Below, one piece after another: positions 1 through 6,588 of a DNA stretch of 6,588 bases. The notes below the pieces were generated by a model. The model was not told where the DNA came from and made no database searches. It was given only the letters and a program-made list of their open reading frames with translations. Source of the stretch: an uncultured Chloroflexota bacterium. GTDB taxonomy: Bacteria; Chloroflexota; Dehalococcoidia; SAR202; UBA11138. The position numbers were made by a program, and so were the translations under genes. Each line of letters starts with the position of its first letter. Positions within the stretch are counted from its first letter, which is position 1. Location: assembly GCA_913046025.1 (NCBI GenBank), contig CAJWRP010000126.1, positions 1 to 6,588 of the forward strand, in the 5' to 3' direction.

Positions 1-150
1 ATCGAGAGCCGGGTTCATACTCGGGGACGTACCCGTGAGCAGAAAGCCGGGTTCATACTCGGGAATATACCCGGGAGCATAATGCCGGATTTATACTCGG
101 GAGCATACTCGGAGTATAAAGCCGGCTTTCTGCCCGGGAGCATGCCCGGG
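1..150. repeat. Degenerate ~38-bp tandem repeat array (four units)
   Basis: Four units begin at 8, 46, 84 and 121, giving periods of 38, 38 and 37 bases. Units 1 and 2 open with the identical 18-mer GCCGGGTTCATACTCGGG. Unit 3 has GCCGGATTTATACTCGGG and unit 4 has GCCGGCTTTCTGCCCGGG. Each unit continues with a second half built on ACCCGGGAGCAT-like sequence, so the repeat has an internal sub-period of about 12-13 bases. Many sub-units are centred on a CYCGRG palindrome (CTCGGG or CCCGGG). The bases before 8 look like the tail of another unit, so the array probably extends beyond the left edge. The spacing is too short and the spacers too similar for a CRISPR array. No function is evident; it could be a minisatellite or decayed intergenic repeat cluster. 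Confidence 0.8.
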
Positions 151-220
151 ACGGGGTGGGCTCGGGGGCGCCGGGGGCGCCGAAAGTGCCGTAGGGCACC
201 TCAGAAAAATCCTTCGGGAT
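151..220. other. GC-rich junction zone between repeat array and receptor remnant
   Basis: This short stretch holds a 9-bp tandem duplication (GGGGGCGCC at 164-172 and 173-181). It also has a small hairpin GTGCC-gtag-GGCAC (186-199) and a second one, ATCC-TTCG-GGAT (209-220), which has the stable C(UUCG)G tetraloop arrangement. AGGGCAC occurs at 193-199 and again at 222-228, and GGCGCC occurs in the duplication and again at 236-241 inside receptor coding sequence. Receptor homology is solid only from about 221. Such short shared words are what one expects at an illegitimate join. No promoter or ribosome binding site for the downstream frame is visible here. Confidence 0.55.
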
Positions 221-2275
221 CAGGGCACACTTTTTGGCGCCAGTTCACAGGCTGGTACTGTGCGCCTAATTACTAACAAACCTGACCCTCTATCCACCAG
301 TGCCAGTATCAAATTCGGCTCTGCATTTACTAAAGACGGTGAGATGAGCAATAACGTTGAAGGAGTCGTCAATCTTCCGGTTACTGATAGTTTTACCTTG
401 CGCGGTGTTGTTTACGTCGACAATCAAGGTGGCTACATCGACAACGTCGCGGGAAAACTTAATGTACGGGAAAGTGCTCGCTTCCGGCCTAAGGGCACAG
501 TGCGCGCTAACGGGCTTCCTGTTGCTGCGGGTCGCGCCGGCTTTCAGTCGACCGCTGATCTAAGCGGCGTTCGCTTTATTGATGCTGACAATGGCAACCG
601 TGTTGAAGAAGATTTTAATGACGCGACTTATTCTGGCTTTCGACTCAGCGGTCTCTGGGAAATTAACGACGACTGGGATCTGACAGTTGCCCATTCGCAA
701 CAGGAGCTTGAAACCGAAGGCGTCTTCTTTTCCGACCCTAATTTAGATGACCTTGAAATTCAGCGGTACCAGGAAGACTCTTTAGAGGACACATTCAGCA
801 ACACTAATTGGACACTCAAAGGAATGCTGGGGGACCTCGAAGTCGTTTATGCCGGGGCCTTCACCGACCGCGAAGCGGATCAGTTTGTCGACTATGCAGA
901 TTACATGTTTGTCGGCCAGTATCTACCTTATTACGTATGTGATGGCAGCGTGACTTACCCTGGCGGCGATCCCATGGGAACCTGTCAGGCACCCAACATG
1001 TTTGTTAAAAGCAACACTGAAACTCAGATCAATACCCATGAGCTACGTTTCTCGACCAATCCAGACCGGCCTATCAGTGCTACATTTGGGGGCTTTTATA
1101 GCGATCTAGAACTGCAGGAGCTAAACAGCTTTACTTACATGGATTCGACTGAGGCTGTTGGCTTTAATGGTGTCCGCGGTTTCGGCCCTAATTTTTCTGC
1201 CCAAGGCGCGACGGTCAGGGATGCTGGCCAATGGCCAAGCGGCGTGATCTGGCGTAATGACGTGGTGCGTACTGACGAGCAGCAAGGACTGTTCGGTGAG
1301 GTGACTTTCGAATTGAACGATCAATTTGCTCTTATCGCTGGGGCGCGTTGGTATGACATCGAAGTCGATCTTAAAGGCAGCGCTGCTGGTTCATTCGGTA
1401 ACTTCGGTGCCAGCAAAGACAATAATGCTGGCAACAATTTAGACAAACTATTTAGTGACCCTAACCCTGACACTGCTTCCACTGATGGCTTCATCACCAA
1501 ATTCAGCGTGAACTGGACACCGGATGCCAACACATTAGTTTACGCAACTTTCTCTGAAGGTTTCAGACCTGGACTACTCAATCGTCCTGGTGGCGCGTCT
1601 AACCCAGCCGGAACTTTTACGGTTCCCTTCTCCATAGACACTGATGATCTGACAAATTACGAGCTAGGTTGGAAGGCCGACCTGCTGGACAACACGTTAC
1701 GCTTCAACGGTTCGTTGTTTTTCTCAGAGATTGAGAGTCTACAGACAACTATTTTTGATCCCAGCATTACCAATCTGTTCTTTTCCGATAACGCAGCAGA
1801 TGCTGAAGTTAGCGGAATCGAAGGCGACCTCATTTGGGCACCAGCCTCGGTGAGTGGACTGACAGTGACAGGCGCGTTCTCCTTTCTAGACACCGAGATC
1901 ACCAAAGTCATCACGCCCACCAACGACGTTCTCGTCGGTGACTCACTGGCCTTTGCACCGGAGGTTCAATTTAACCTACGTGCACGATACGAATGGAGCA
2001 TCGGGTCTGGCCGGATAGCCCATATAATGCCGCACGTGACCTATTCCGACGAGGCCTACAGTGACATTATAACAATCAACCGTGACCGCATGGACAGCTG
2101 GGTTATGTTTGGTATGACCGCTGGTATTAGCAACGGTCAGTGGTCGGTGGATATCTTCGCCGAAAATATTGGCGACGAGCGCGCCGAAATCGCGAACTCG
2201 TTTATTTACGACCGCCAACGCGTGACTTATGCCAGACCATTCACAGGCGGAATTCGAATGTCCTATGACTTTTAG
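203..2275 (+). pseudogene. TonB-dependent receptor, 5'-truncated (beta-barrel without signal peptide and plug)
   Basis: Intact members import iron-siderophores, cobalamin, carbohydrates or other ligands across the outer membrane using TonB energy. They run signal peptide, TonB box, ~130-residue plug, then a 22-strand barrel. Here the frame before the first possible start (GTG at 260) already encodes QGTLFGASSQAGTVRLIT. This matches the last segment of a plug (family consensus RGPQGTLFGA...G.IRLIT), so the gene once began much further upstream; the frame is closed by a stop at 80-82. The rest (671 residues from 260) is a complete barrel of alternating amphipathic strands. It has a TBDR-like late region (SFDLFAENIGDERAE-type element near residues 628-645) and a terminal aromatic residue in RMSYDF, as in outer-membrane barrels. 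Two cysteines near residues 227 and 242 probably form a loop disulfide. Without export signal, TonB box or start site, it is very probably non-functional. The substrate cannot be told. Confidence 0.85.
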
Positions 2276-2313
2276 GCGGCGAATCTGAACACTGTCTCAA
2301 CGCACCATGAATC

Positions 2314-2334
2314 AGGCATCCCTCGGGGGTGCCT
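2314..2334 (+). promoter_or_regulatory. Terminator-like hairpin overlapping the start of the sulfotransferase gene
   Basis: AGGCATCCC (2314-2322) pairs with GGGGTGCCT (2326-2334) across a TCG loop, giving nine pairs with one G-U. The shape is that of an intrinsic terminator after the receptor gene, but no T-run follows, so termination would be weak. The 3' arm contains the GTG at 2329 and the G-run (2325-2329) that would serve as ribosome binding site for the GTG at 2335. The structure could therefore limit translation initiation. Whether it is a decayed terminator or a translational control element is open. Confidence 0.45.
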
Positions 2335-4395
2335 GTGAGCTTATCGAACACACAAAACCCAGAAACCGATTTAAGCGAGCTCACCAGCAGCCTTGAAGCC
2401 GCTCAGAAGCTAATTCAAAGTCAGGAATTCTCAGCGGCTATTGAAGCTTTGCAGCCACTGCTCAAATCAAAACCGGACGAGCCTGAGGCGCTTTACATGA
2501 ATGCTGTCTGCCTTCGTTACACCCAGCAATACGAAGCCGCCCTTGAAACTCTTTCTCACCTAAAGTCAGTGCAACCCGAGCACGGCCGCGCCCATCAGGA
2601 AGAAGGCTATAATCAGCGCGCCCTCGGCAATAAAGAAAAGGCGCTGAAAGCCTACGAGCGCGCTTGCTTTTATAATCCAGCACTGGAAGCCAGCTATCGG
2701 GCAAGAGTGAATATTCATAACGAGCGCAACGAACGTCATCCCGCAATGCACGTTCAAGGCCAACTGAACGAGCTAACCTCCCTGCCAAAACCTCTGATCG
2801 CTGTCGTCGATCTCATTTCTATGGGCAAACTATTGCGCGCCGAAGAGTTATGCCGACAGTTTCTAAGAAAGATACCCCATCATATCGAAGCCATGCGCTT
2901 GCTGGCGGACATTGGCATGCGACTCGGCATATTAGAAGACGCTGAACTTCTCTTGCATTCTGCCAGCCTCTTAGCCCCCGAAAATATCCGTGTGCACATC
3001 GATTACATTCAAGTGCTACGTAAACGTCAGCAACACCTCGCGGCTCAGGAACAGGCGAGGCAGTTGCTAGAGCGTGAACCGAGCAACCCCCAATACCAGT
3101 CAATCTATGCAGTGCAGTGCATGCAATCCGGCCAGTTTGATGAAGCGCTGGCAACCTTTGACGAACTCTTAAAAATCTTGCCAAATGATCCCATCACGCT
3201 CGCGTCTCAAGGTCATGCCCTCAAGACAAAGGGTGAATCTGCAAATGCCATCGCTAGCTACCAGCAAGCCATCAACGCCTACCCGAGACATGGAGAGGCC
3301 TACTTCTCGCTCGCCAACCTGAAGACTTATCGATTTAGCGACCAAGAAATGCAGCAGATGTTGACGCTGCAGCAAGACGACAATCTCTCTTTTATGGAGC
3401 GTGTTCACCTGTGCTTCGCACTGGGCAAAGCATTTGAAGACCAAGAGGATGTAAAACAGTCGTTTGCTTTTTACGAACAAGGTAATCAATTAAAAAAATC
3501 ACAGAGTCGATATGATGCAGACCAGATGACTCAAGAACTAAAACTGCAGAAAGAGCATTTAACCGCAAAGCTGCTCACTGAAAAAAATGACTTTGGCCAT
3601 ACTAGTCCAGACCCAATTTTTATCGTGGGCATGCCACGGGCAGGGTCGACTCTGATCGAGCAAATTCTTTCTAGCCATAGTCAGGTAGATGGCACCCTAG
3701 AGCTGCCTAATGTTCTATCATTATCACAGCGCTTGCGTCGGCATCTCGTTAACGGAGCCACACCGGGCTACCCGCAGGTTCTGGAACTATTAAGTCAAAA
3801 AGAACTCACTGAATTCGGAGAGGAATTTATTGAAGACACCCGTAGCCATCGTCAGAGTGCCCCGCTATTTATTGACAAGATGCCTAACAACTTTCGCCAC
3901 ATTGGCCTTATTAAACTAATCCTGCCACGAGCGAAGATTATCGACGCACGGCGCAATCCGCTAGATTGTTGTTTCAGTGGCTTCAAACAGTTGTTTGCCG
4001 AGGGCCAGGAATTCAGCTACTCGCTAGCAGACATCGGGCAGTACTATCGTGACTACGTAAAACTAATGAATCACTGGGATAAGGTACTGCCTGGCTTTGT
4101 GCTGCAGGTGATGAATGAGGACGTGATCGCGGACTTAGAGAGTGAGGTGCGCCGCTTGCTGAAGTTCTGCGGTCTACCGTTTGAGCAAACCTGTCTGAAT
4201 TTTCACAAGACCGAACGCAGCGTAAGAACACCTAGCTCTGAACAAGTACGCAGACCAGTGAACAACTCAGGCGTAGGACAGTGGCAAAAATACAGCTCCT
4301 TTCTAGAACCACTTAAACAATCACTGGGCTCCGAACTGGTTGCACTATCGCAGAGCGATGAAGCGTTTAGACAAGCGCCGCGACTCGAACACTAA
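2329..4395 (+). CDS. TPR-repeat sulfotransferase family protein
   Basis: This 688-residue protein has two parts. Residues ~15-390 are helical tetratricopeptide-like repeats, for example around 35-85, 86-120, 165-215, 218-250, 257-285 and 290-325, rich in A, L and Y at TPR positions; these usually bind a protein partner. Residues ~428-680 form a PAPS-dependent sulfotransferase domain (Sulfotransfer_3 type). The 5'-phosphosulfate-binding loop is GMPRAGSTLIEQIL (434-447). DKMPNNFRHIG (516-526) carries the conserved lysine and histidine region. The 3'-phosphate-binding segment is ARRNPLDCCFSGF (540-552), and the family tail includes RSVRTPSSEQVRRP (630-643). The expected reaction is sulfate transfer from PAPS to an unknown acceptor. 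There is no signal peptide or membrane segment, so it is probably cytosolic. In-frame starts are GTG 2329 or GTG 2335; the latter has a G-run 5 bases upstream and is my preferred start. The gene sits 15 bases before the BCCT gene. TPR-sulfotransferases next to TonB receptors are common in marine Gammaproteobacteria. Confidence 0.9.
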   Translation: MPVSLSNTQNPETDLSELTSSLEAAQKLIQSQEFSAAIEALQPLLKSKPDEPEALYMNAVCLRYTQQYEAALETLSHLKSVQPEHGRAHQEEGYNQRALGNKEKALKAYERACFYNPALEASYRARVNIHNERNERHPAMHVQGQLNELTSLPKPLIAVVDLISMGKLLRAEELCRQFLRKIPHHIEAMRLLADIGMRLGILEDAELLLHSASLLAPENIRVHIDYIQVLRKRQQHLAAQEQARQLLEREPSNPQYQSIYAVQCMQSGQFDEALATFDELLKILPNDPITLASQGHALKTKGESANAIASYQQAINAYPRHGEAYFSLANLKTYRFSDQEMQQMLTLQQDDNLSFMERVHLCFALGKAFEDQEDVKQSFAFYEQGNQLKKSQSRYDADQMTQELKLQKEHLTAKLLTEKNDFGHTSPDPIFIVGMPRAGSTLIEQILSSHSQVDGTLELPNVLSLSQRLRRHLVNGATPGYPQVLELLSQKELTEFGEEFIEDTRSHRQSAPLFIDKMPNNFRHIGLIKLILPRAKIIDARRNPLDCCFSGFKQLFAEGQEFSYSLADIGQYYRDYVKLMNHWDKVLPGFVLQVMNEDVIADLESEVRRLLKFCGLPFEQTCLNFHKTERSVRTPSSEQVRRPVNNSGVGQWQKYSSFLEPLKQSLGSELVALSQSDEAFRQAPRLEH

Positions 4396-4396
4396 T

Positions 4397-4402
4397 AGGA
4401 AG
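4397..4402 (+). promoter_or_regulatory. Ribosome binding site of the BCCT transporter
   Basis: AGGAAG lies between the stop of the sulfotransferase gene (TAA ending 4395) and the ATG at 4411. The 8-10 base spacing supports this ATG as the start. The 15-base gap has no room for a separate promoter, so co-transcription with the sulfotransferase gene is likely, unless a promoter sits inside that gene. Confidence 0.6.
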
Positions 4403-4410
4403 CAGCACAC

Positions 4411-5928
4411 ATGGACCAACACATTCCAGAAGGAAAAGCCGACTCTAAACTGTTCACCAGTATTTGTCGTCCGGTGTTCTTTATCTCGGCCGGCCTCATC
4501 GTGTTGGTGTGTGTCTACGGGGCCGGATTCAGCGATCACGCAATGGTGACGTTTAGCTCTATTCAGAGCTGGCTGGTGACTAACTTTGGCTGGTTCTACA
4601 TGGCGTCAATTGCCTTCTTTTTTGGCTTCGTGGTCTACCTCGCTTTTAGTCGCTTCGCCAATATCAAACTCGGGGCCGACGATTCCGTTCCGGAATACAG
4701 TTACGTCAGTTGGTTTTCCATGTTATTCAGTGCTGGCATGGGCATCGGTCTTTTGTTTTTTGGCGTCTCTGAACCGCTCACCCATTTCGCCCAGCCACCA
4801 TCTGGCATCGGCGGCACTGCCGACGCGGCAGCTCGTGCGATGGAAATTACCTTCTTTCACTGGGGGCTACAGGCTTGGTCGGTATACATCGTGGTAGGCC
4901 TTTCACTGGCGTATTTCTCCTTCCGTCACGGCCTACCTTTGTCGATTAGATCCGCGCTTTACCCGCTCATCGGCGATCGCATCTACGGACCCATCGGTCA
5001 CGCCGTCGATATATTTGCAGTGCTAGGCACCATGTTCGGCGTGGCCACGTCATTAGGGCTTGGTGTAATGCAGGTGAACGCGGGGTTGAGCTTTTTGTTT
5101 GACGTAGAAGTGTCTACCTATGTGCAAATACTTCTCATCGTCTTCATTACTGCCATAGCGACAATCTCTGTAGTTGCTGGCCTCGATGCCGGCATCCGCC
5201 GCATCAGCGAGCTCAATCTTTTGCTTGCCATCGTGATGCTAGTGTTCATCTTACTCGCAGGCCCAACTGCCACTCTGTTGGGAACCCTGATACAAAATAT
5301 CGGCGGCTACCTTTCGAGCATGGTAGATATGACTTTCAACCTTTATGCTTACGAACCTATCGAATGGATGGGGGACTGGACGCTGTTTTACTGGGCCTGG
5401 TGGATCTCCTGGTCACCGTTTGTAGGCATGTTCATCGCCCGCGTCAGCCGGGGTCGTACGGTGCGCGAGTTCCTGATCGCCGTGCTGCTGGTGCCCACCG
5501 TCGTTTCCGTTCTGTGGATGACGGCCTTCGGTGACACCGCGATCGACCAGCTTGCCAACCAGGGCTTCGAAGGCGTCAAGAATGCCGCGCTGGAGCTGCA
5601 GCTGTTCACCATGCTGGGCCAGTTGCCGCTGACGACGATCACCTCGTTCGTCGGCATCATTCTGGTCATGGTGTTCTTCATTACCTCCTCCGACTCCGGC
5701 TCGCTGGTCATCGACTCGATCACTGCCGGCGGCAAGGTCGACGCACCGAAGCCGCAGCGCGTGTTCTGGGCGCTGATCGAAGGTGCCATTGCCATCGCGC
5801 TACTGCTGGGCGGCGGATTGACGGCACTGCAGGCCGCGGTCATTGCTACCGGCCTGCCGTTCACCATCGTTCTGCTGGCCGCATGCTATGCGATCATTCA
5901 GGGGCTGCGTTCCGAACCCCGCTATTGA
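4411..5928 (+). CDS. BCCT-family betaine/choline/carnitine-type transporter (hybrid in composition)
   Basis: This 505-residue inner-membrane secondary transporter has twelve predicted membrane segments, roughly at 21-40, 60-80, 98-120, 145-172, 196-226, 236-258, 266-286, 322-343, 352-373, 397-427, 450-470 and 473-497. It contains the family glycine motif AGMGIGLLFFGVSEP (108-122) and the tryptophan motif WTLFYWAWWISW (323-334). W151, W156 and Y159 have the spacing of the BetP aromatic cage (W189, W194, Y197), and W330/W331 match BetP W373/W374. T425 and S426 match the BetP sodium-site T467/S468. G113 aligns with BetP G153, where choline carriers such as E. coli BetT have Asp. This favours a sodium-coupled zwitterion such as glycine betaine over choline, although the exact substrate is unknown. 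Only about eight residues follow the last helix, so the charged osmosensing C-terminus of BetP/BetT is absent. Codon use changes sharply at ~5425 (codon 339). The gene ends before a strong terminator. Confidence 0.92.
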   Translation: MDQHIPEGKADSKLFTSICRPVFFISAGLIVLVCVYGAGFSDHAMVTFSSIQSWLVTNFGWFYMASIAFFFGFVVYLAFSRFANIKLGADDSVPEYSYVSWFSMLFSAGMGIGLLFFGVSEPLTHFAQPPSGIGGTADAAARAMEITFFHWGLQAWSVYIVVGLSLAYFSFRHGLPLSIRSALYPLIGDRIYGPIGHAVDIFAVLGTMFGVATSLGLGVMQVNAGLSFLFDVEVSTYVQILLIVFITAIATISVVAGLDAGIRRISELNLLLAIVMLVFILLAGPTATLLGTLIQNIGGYLSSMVDMTFNLYAYEPIEWMGDWTLFYWAWWISWSPFVGMFIARVSRGRTVREFLIAVLLVPTVVSVLWMTAFGDTAIDQLANQGFEGVKNAALELQLFTMLGQLPLTTITSFVGIILVMVFFITSSDSGSLVIDSITAGGKVDAPKPQRVFWALIEGAIAIALLLGGGLTALQAAVIATGLPFTIVLLAACYAIIQGLRSEPRY

Positions 5929-5950
5929 TGGCATCGTAGACGGTGAATCG

Positions 5951-5984
5951 AAAAAAGCGGGCGGCTCATGGAGCCGCCCGTTTT
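5951..5984. terminator. Bidirectional intrinsic terminator between convergent genes
   Basis: CGGGCGGCTC (5958-5967) pairs perfectly with GAGCCGCCCG (5971-5980) across an ATG loop, a ten-pair GC-rich stem. TTTT follows on the plus strand, serving the BCCT gene that ends 29 bases upstream. AAAAAA (5951-5956) precedes it and reads as a T-run on the minus strand, serving the gene whose stop is at 6025-6027. Both features of an intrinsic terminator are therefore present in both directions. Confidence 0.9.
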
Positions 5985-6024
5985 GCGTTGAAGTCTCGTT
6001 ATCCCCTTCCCGGCTCGTGCCGGC

Positions 6025-6588
6025 CTACCGCCATAGCGCGCTGACCGGCGTGCCCCAATCGTAGTGATAGAGAATCTGGGCCTGCAGCAGTTCTGCCGTA
6101 GCCAGTGAGTCGACCAGGGCGTGATGGCCGGTATAAGCGGGAAGATGGTAGCGCTGGCGACTCTCGTGGAGGCGAATCGAGGCCATGGGCCGCCCCGCCC
6201 AGCGCCGCAGCCTGGCCCACCAGGACTGGCGATGAATCCGTGCTTCCAGCGACATGGTGTCGATCATCGGCATCAGCAGGCCATCGCCCAGCCGTTCCCG
6301 AATCGCGGCATCGAGGATGGGAGCACTCACAGCCCCCCGGAATTCCCGCCCCGCGATGAAGACCTGTGGTGCTTCTGTGACGCCAATGCGAAGTCCTTCC
6401 TCCACATCCGCTGCGATCTCTTCGGCCACCTCAGGGTCCCGGAGACAGGCATCAAAGTCCTCGCCGTCCAGACCCGCCTCTTCTGCGTAGTGGACCAGGT
6501 CGGTGTACTCGAGCTTTCTCTGGTTCTTGAAGAGAATGTCGTGGAAGGGCCAGAACTTCTGCACGTAGGGATAGGCCGAGGACGGGAT
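6025..6588 (-). CDS. DsbA-like thioredoxin domain joined to C-terminal piece of a DnaQ-type 3'-5' exonuclease (5' end outside window)
   Basis: The frame is open at the right edge; the GTG at 6564 is only an internal codon, because in-frame sequence continues upstream (SSAYPYVQKFWPFHD). Residues counted from 6564: 1 to about 92 match the C-terminal half of DSBA-like thioredoxins (KFWPFHDILFKNQRKL, then the helical insert with ACLRDPEVAEEI, then GVTEAPQVFIAGREFRGA). GVTEAP holds the cis-proline region; the CxxC site would lie beyond the window. From about 96 the protein becomes the end of a DEDDh exonuclease: MPMIDTMSLEAR, then LPAYTGHHALVDSLATAELL with the ExoIII-epsilon His147 and Asp152. The exonuclease Exo I (DxE) and Exo II motifs are missing, so this half cannot be an active nuclease by itself. 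It looks like an in-frame deletion fusion of two unrelated genes, or an assembly join. It converges on the BCCT gene and shares its terminator. Confidence 0.7.
   Translation of the reverse strand: MPSSAYPYVQKFWPFHDILFKNQRKLEYTDLVHYAEEAGLDGEDFDACLRDPEVAEEIAADVEEGLRIGVTEAPQVFIAGREFRGAVSAPILDAAIRERLGDGLLMPMIDTMSLEARIHRQSWWARLRRWAGRPMASIRLHESRQRYHLPAYTGHHALVDSLATAELLQAQILYHYDWGTPVSALWR

Larger units (their letters stand above)
221..5424. other. Putative imported DNA block with lower GC than both flanks
   Basis: Between the receptor remnant and the middle of the BCCT gene, codon use is balanced, with frequent GTA, TTT, CTA, ATA, TTA and ACT. In the BCCT gene, by hand count, 22 of the first 60 codons and 55 of codons 200-338 (139 codons) end in A or T. 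After codon 338 only 27 of 167 do. The minus-strand gene at the right and the repeat zone at the left are likewise GC-rich. No integrase, transposase or flanking attachment repeat is visible. The block starts inside one gene and stops inside another, as expected for recombined linear DNA or for an assembly chimera, not for a mobile element. Confidence 0.5.

Noticed and set aside
8..138. Possible CRISPR array (regular repeats about 38 bases apart)
   Set aside because: The conserved part is 18 bases, the intervening 19-20 bases are similar to each other and not unique, repeats diverge within four copies, and no cas gene is present.
82..276. Small open frame of 64 codons across the repeats
   Set aside because: It runs through the tandem repeats and then, out of frame, over the receptor plug remnant. 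There is no ribosome binding site and no recognisable domain.
2462..3489. Several minus-strand open frames of about 65-121 codons opposite the TPR region
   Set aside because: They overlap a clearly coding plus-strand domain, and their translations show no domain, start signal or conserved pattern.
5388..5867. 159-codon open frame on the minus strand inside the BCCT gene
   Set aside because: It lies antisense to conserved BCCT codons, is rich in M, S and T as expected from mirrored membrane-protein codons, and has no family resemblance.
4411..5928. Naming the carrier betT (choline transporter)
   Set aside because: The glycine-motif position that is Asp in choline carriers is Gly here, and the long C-terminal regulatory tail of BetT is absent, so a specific gene symbol is not supported.
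1..6588. Mobile element or defence island as the cause of the mosaic structure
   Set aside because: No transposase, integrase, terminal inverted repeat, target-site duplication, tRNA attachment site, toxin-antitoxin, restriction or phage gene can be read in the window.

Overview
The window is a mosaic. A compositionally distinct block (about 221-5424) carries the remains of a TonB-dependent outer-membrane receptor, a TPR-containing sulfotransferase and the first two thirds of a BCCT-family transporter. It is flanked on both sides by more GC-rich DNA. The TonB receptor beside a TPR-sulfotransferase resembles marine Gammaproteobacteria of the Halieaceae (OM60/NOR5) type. The right flank, with its strong preference for C/G-ending codons, looks more like a Halomonas-type gammaproteobacterium. 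Both assignments are inferences from protein style and codon use, not from a search.

Layout, left to right. Positions 1-150 hold four degenerate ~38-bp tandem repeats with an internal ~12-13-bp sub-period. Positions 150-220 are GC-rich junction-like sequence: a 9-bp tandem duplication, small hairpins and a 7-bp direct repeat. From about 221 the reading frame abruptly becomes the end of a TonB-receptor plug domain, followed by a complete beta-barrel ending at 2275. The signal peptide, TonB box and most of the plug are missing. After a short gap with a terminator-like hairpin comes a 688-residue TPR/sulfotransferase protein (2329-4395). Fifteen bases later, with its own ribosome binding site, comes a BCCT transporter (4411-5928), probably in the same operon. 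A bidirectional terminator (5951-5984) separates it from a convergent minus-strand frame (6025 to beyond the right edge). That frame joins a DsbA-like thioredoxin domain to the C-terminal end of a DnaQ-type 3'-5' exonuclease.

The most notable signal is inside the BCCT gene. Codon use switches sharply at about position 5425, just after the most conserved tryptophan-rich motif, while the protein stays in frame and full length. The simplest reading is a hybrid transporter made by recombination in a conserved motif. The other end of the imported block (the beheaded receptor next to repeats) shows no homologous join. A one-sided homologous, one-sided illegitimate integration would explain both ends. 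A chimeric assembly or amplification artefact would explain them equally well and has to be excluded first. I see no CRISPR array, tRNA, rRNA, integrase, transposase or convincing new defence or biosynthetic system.
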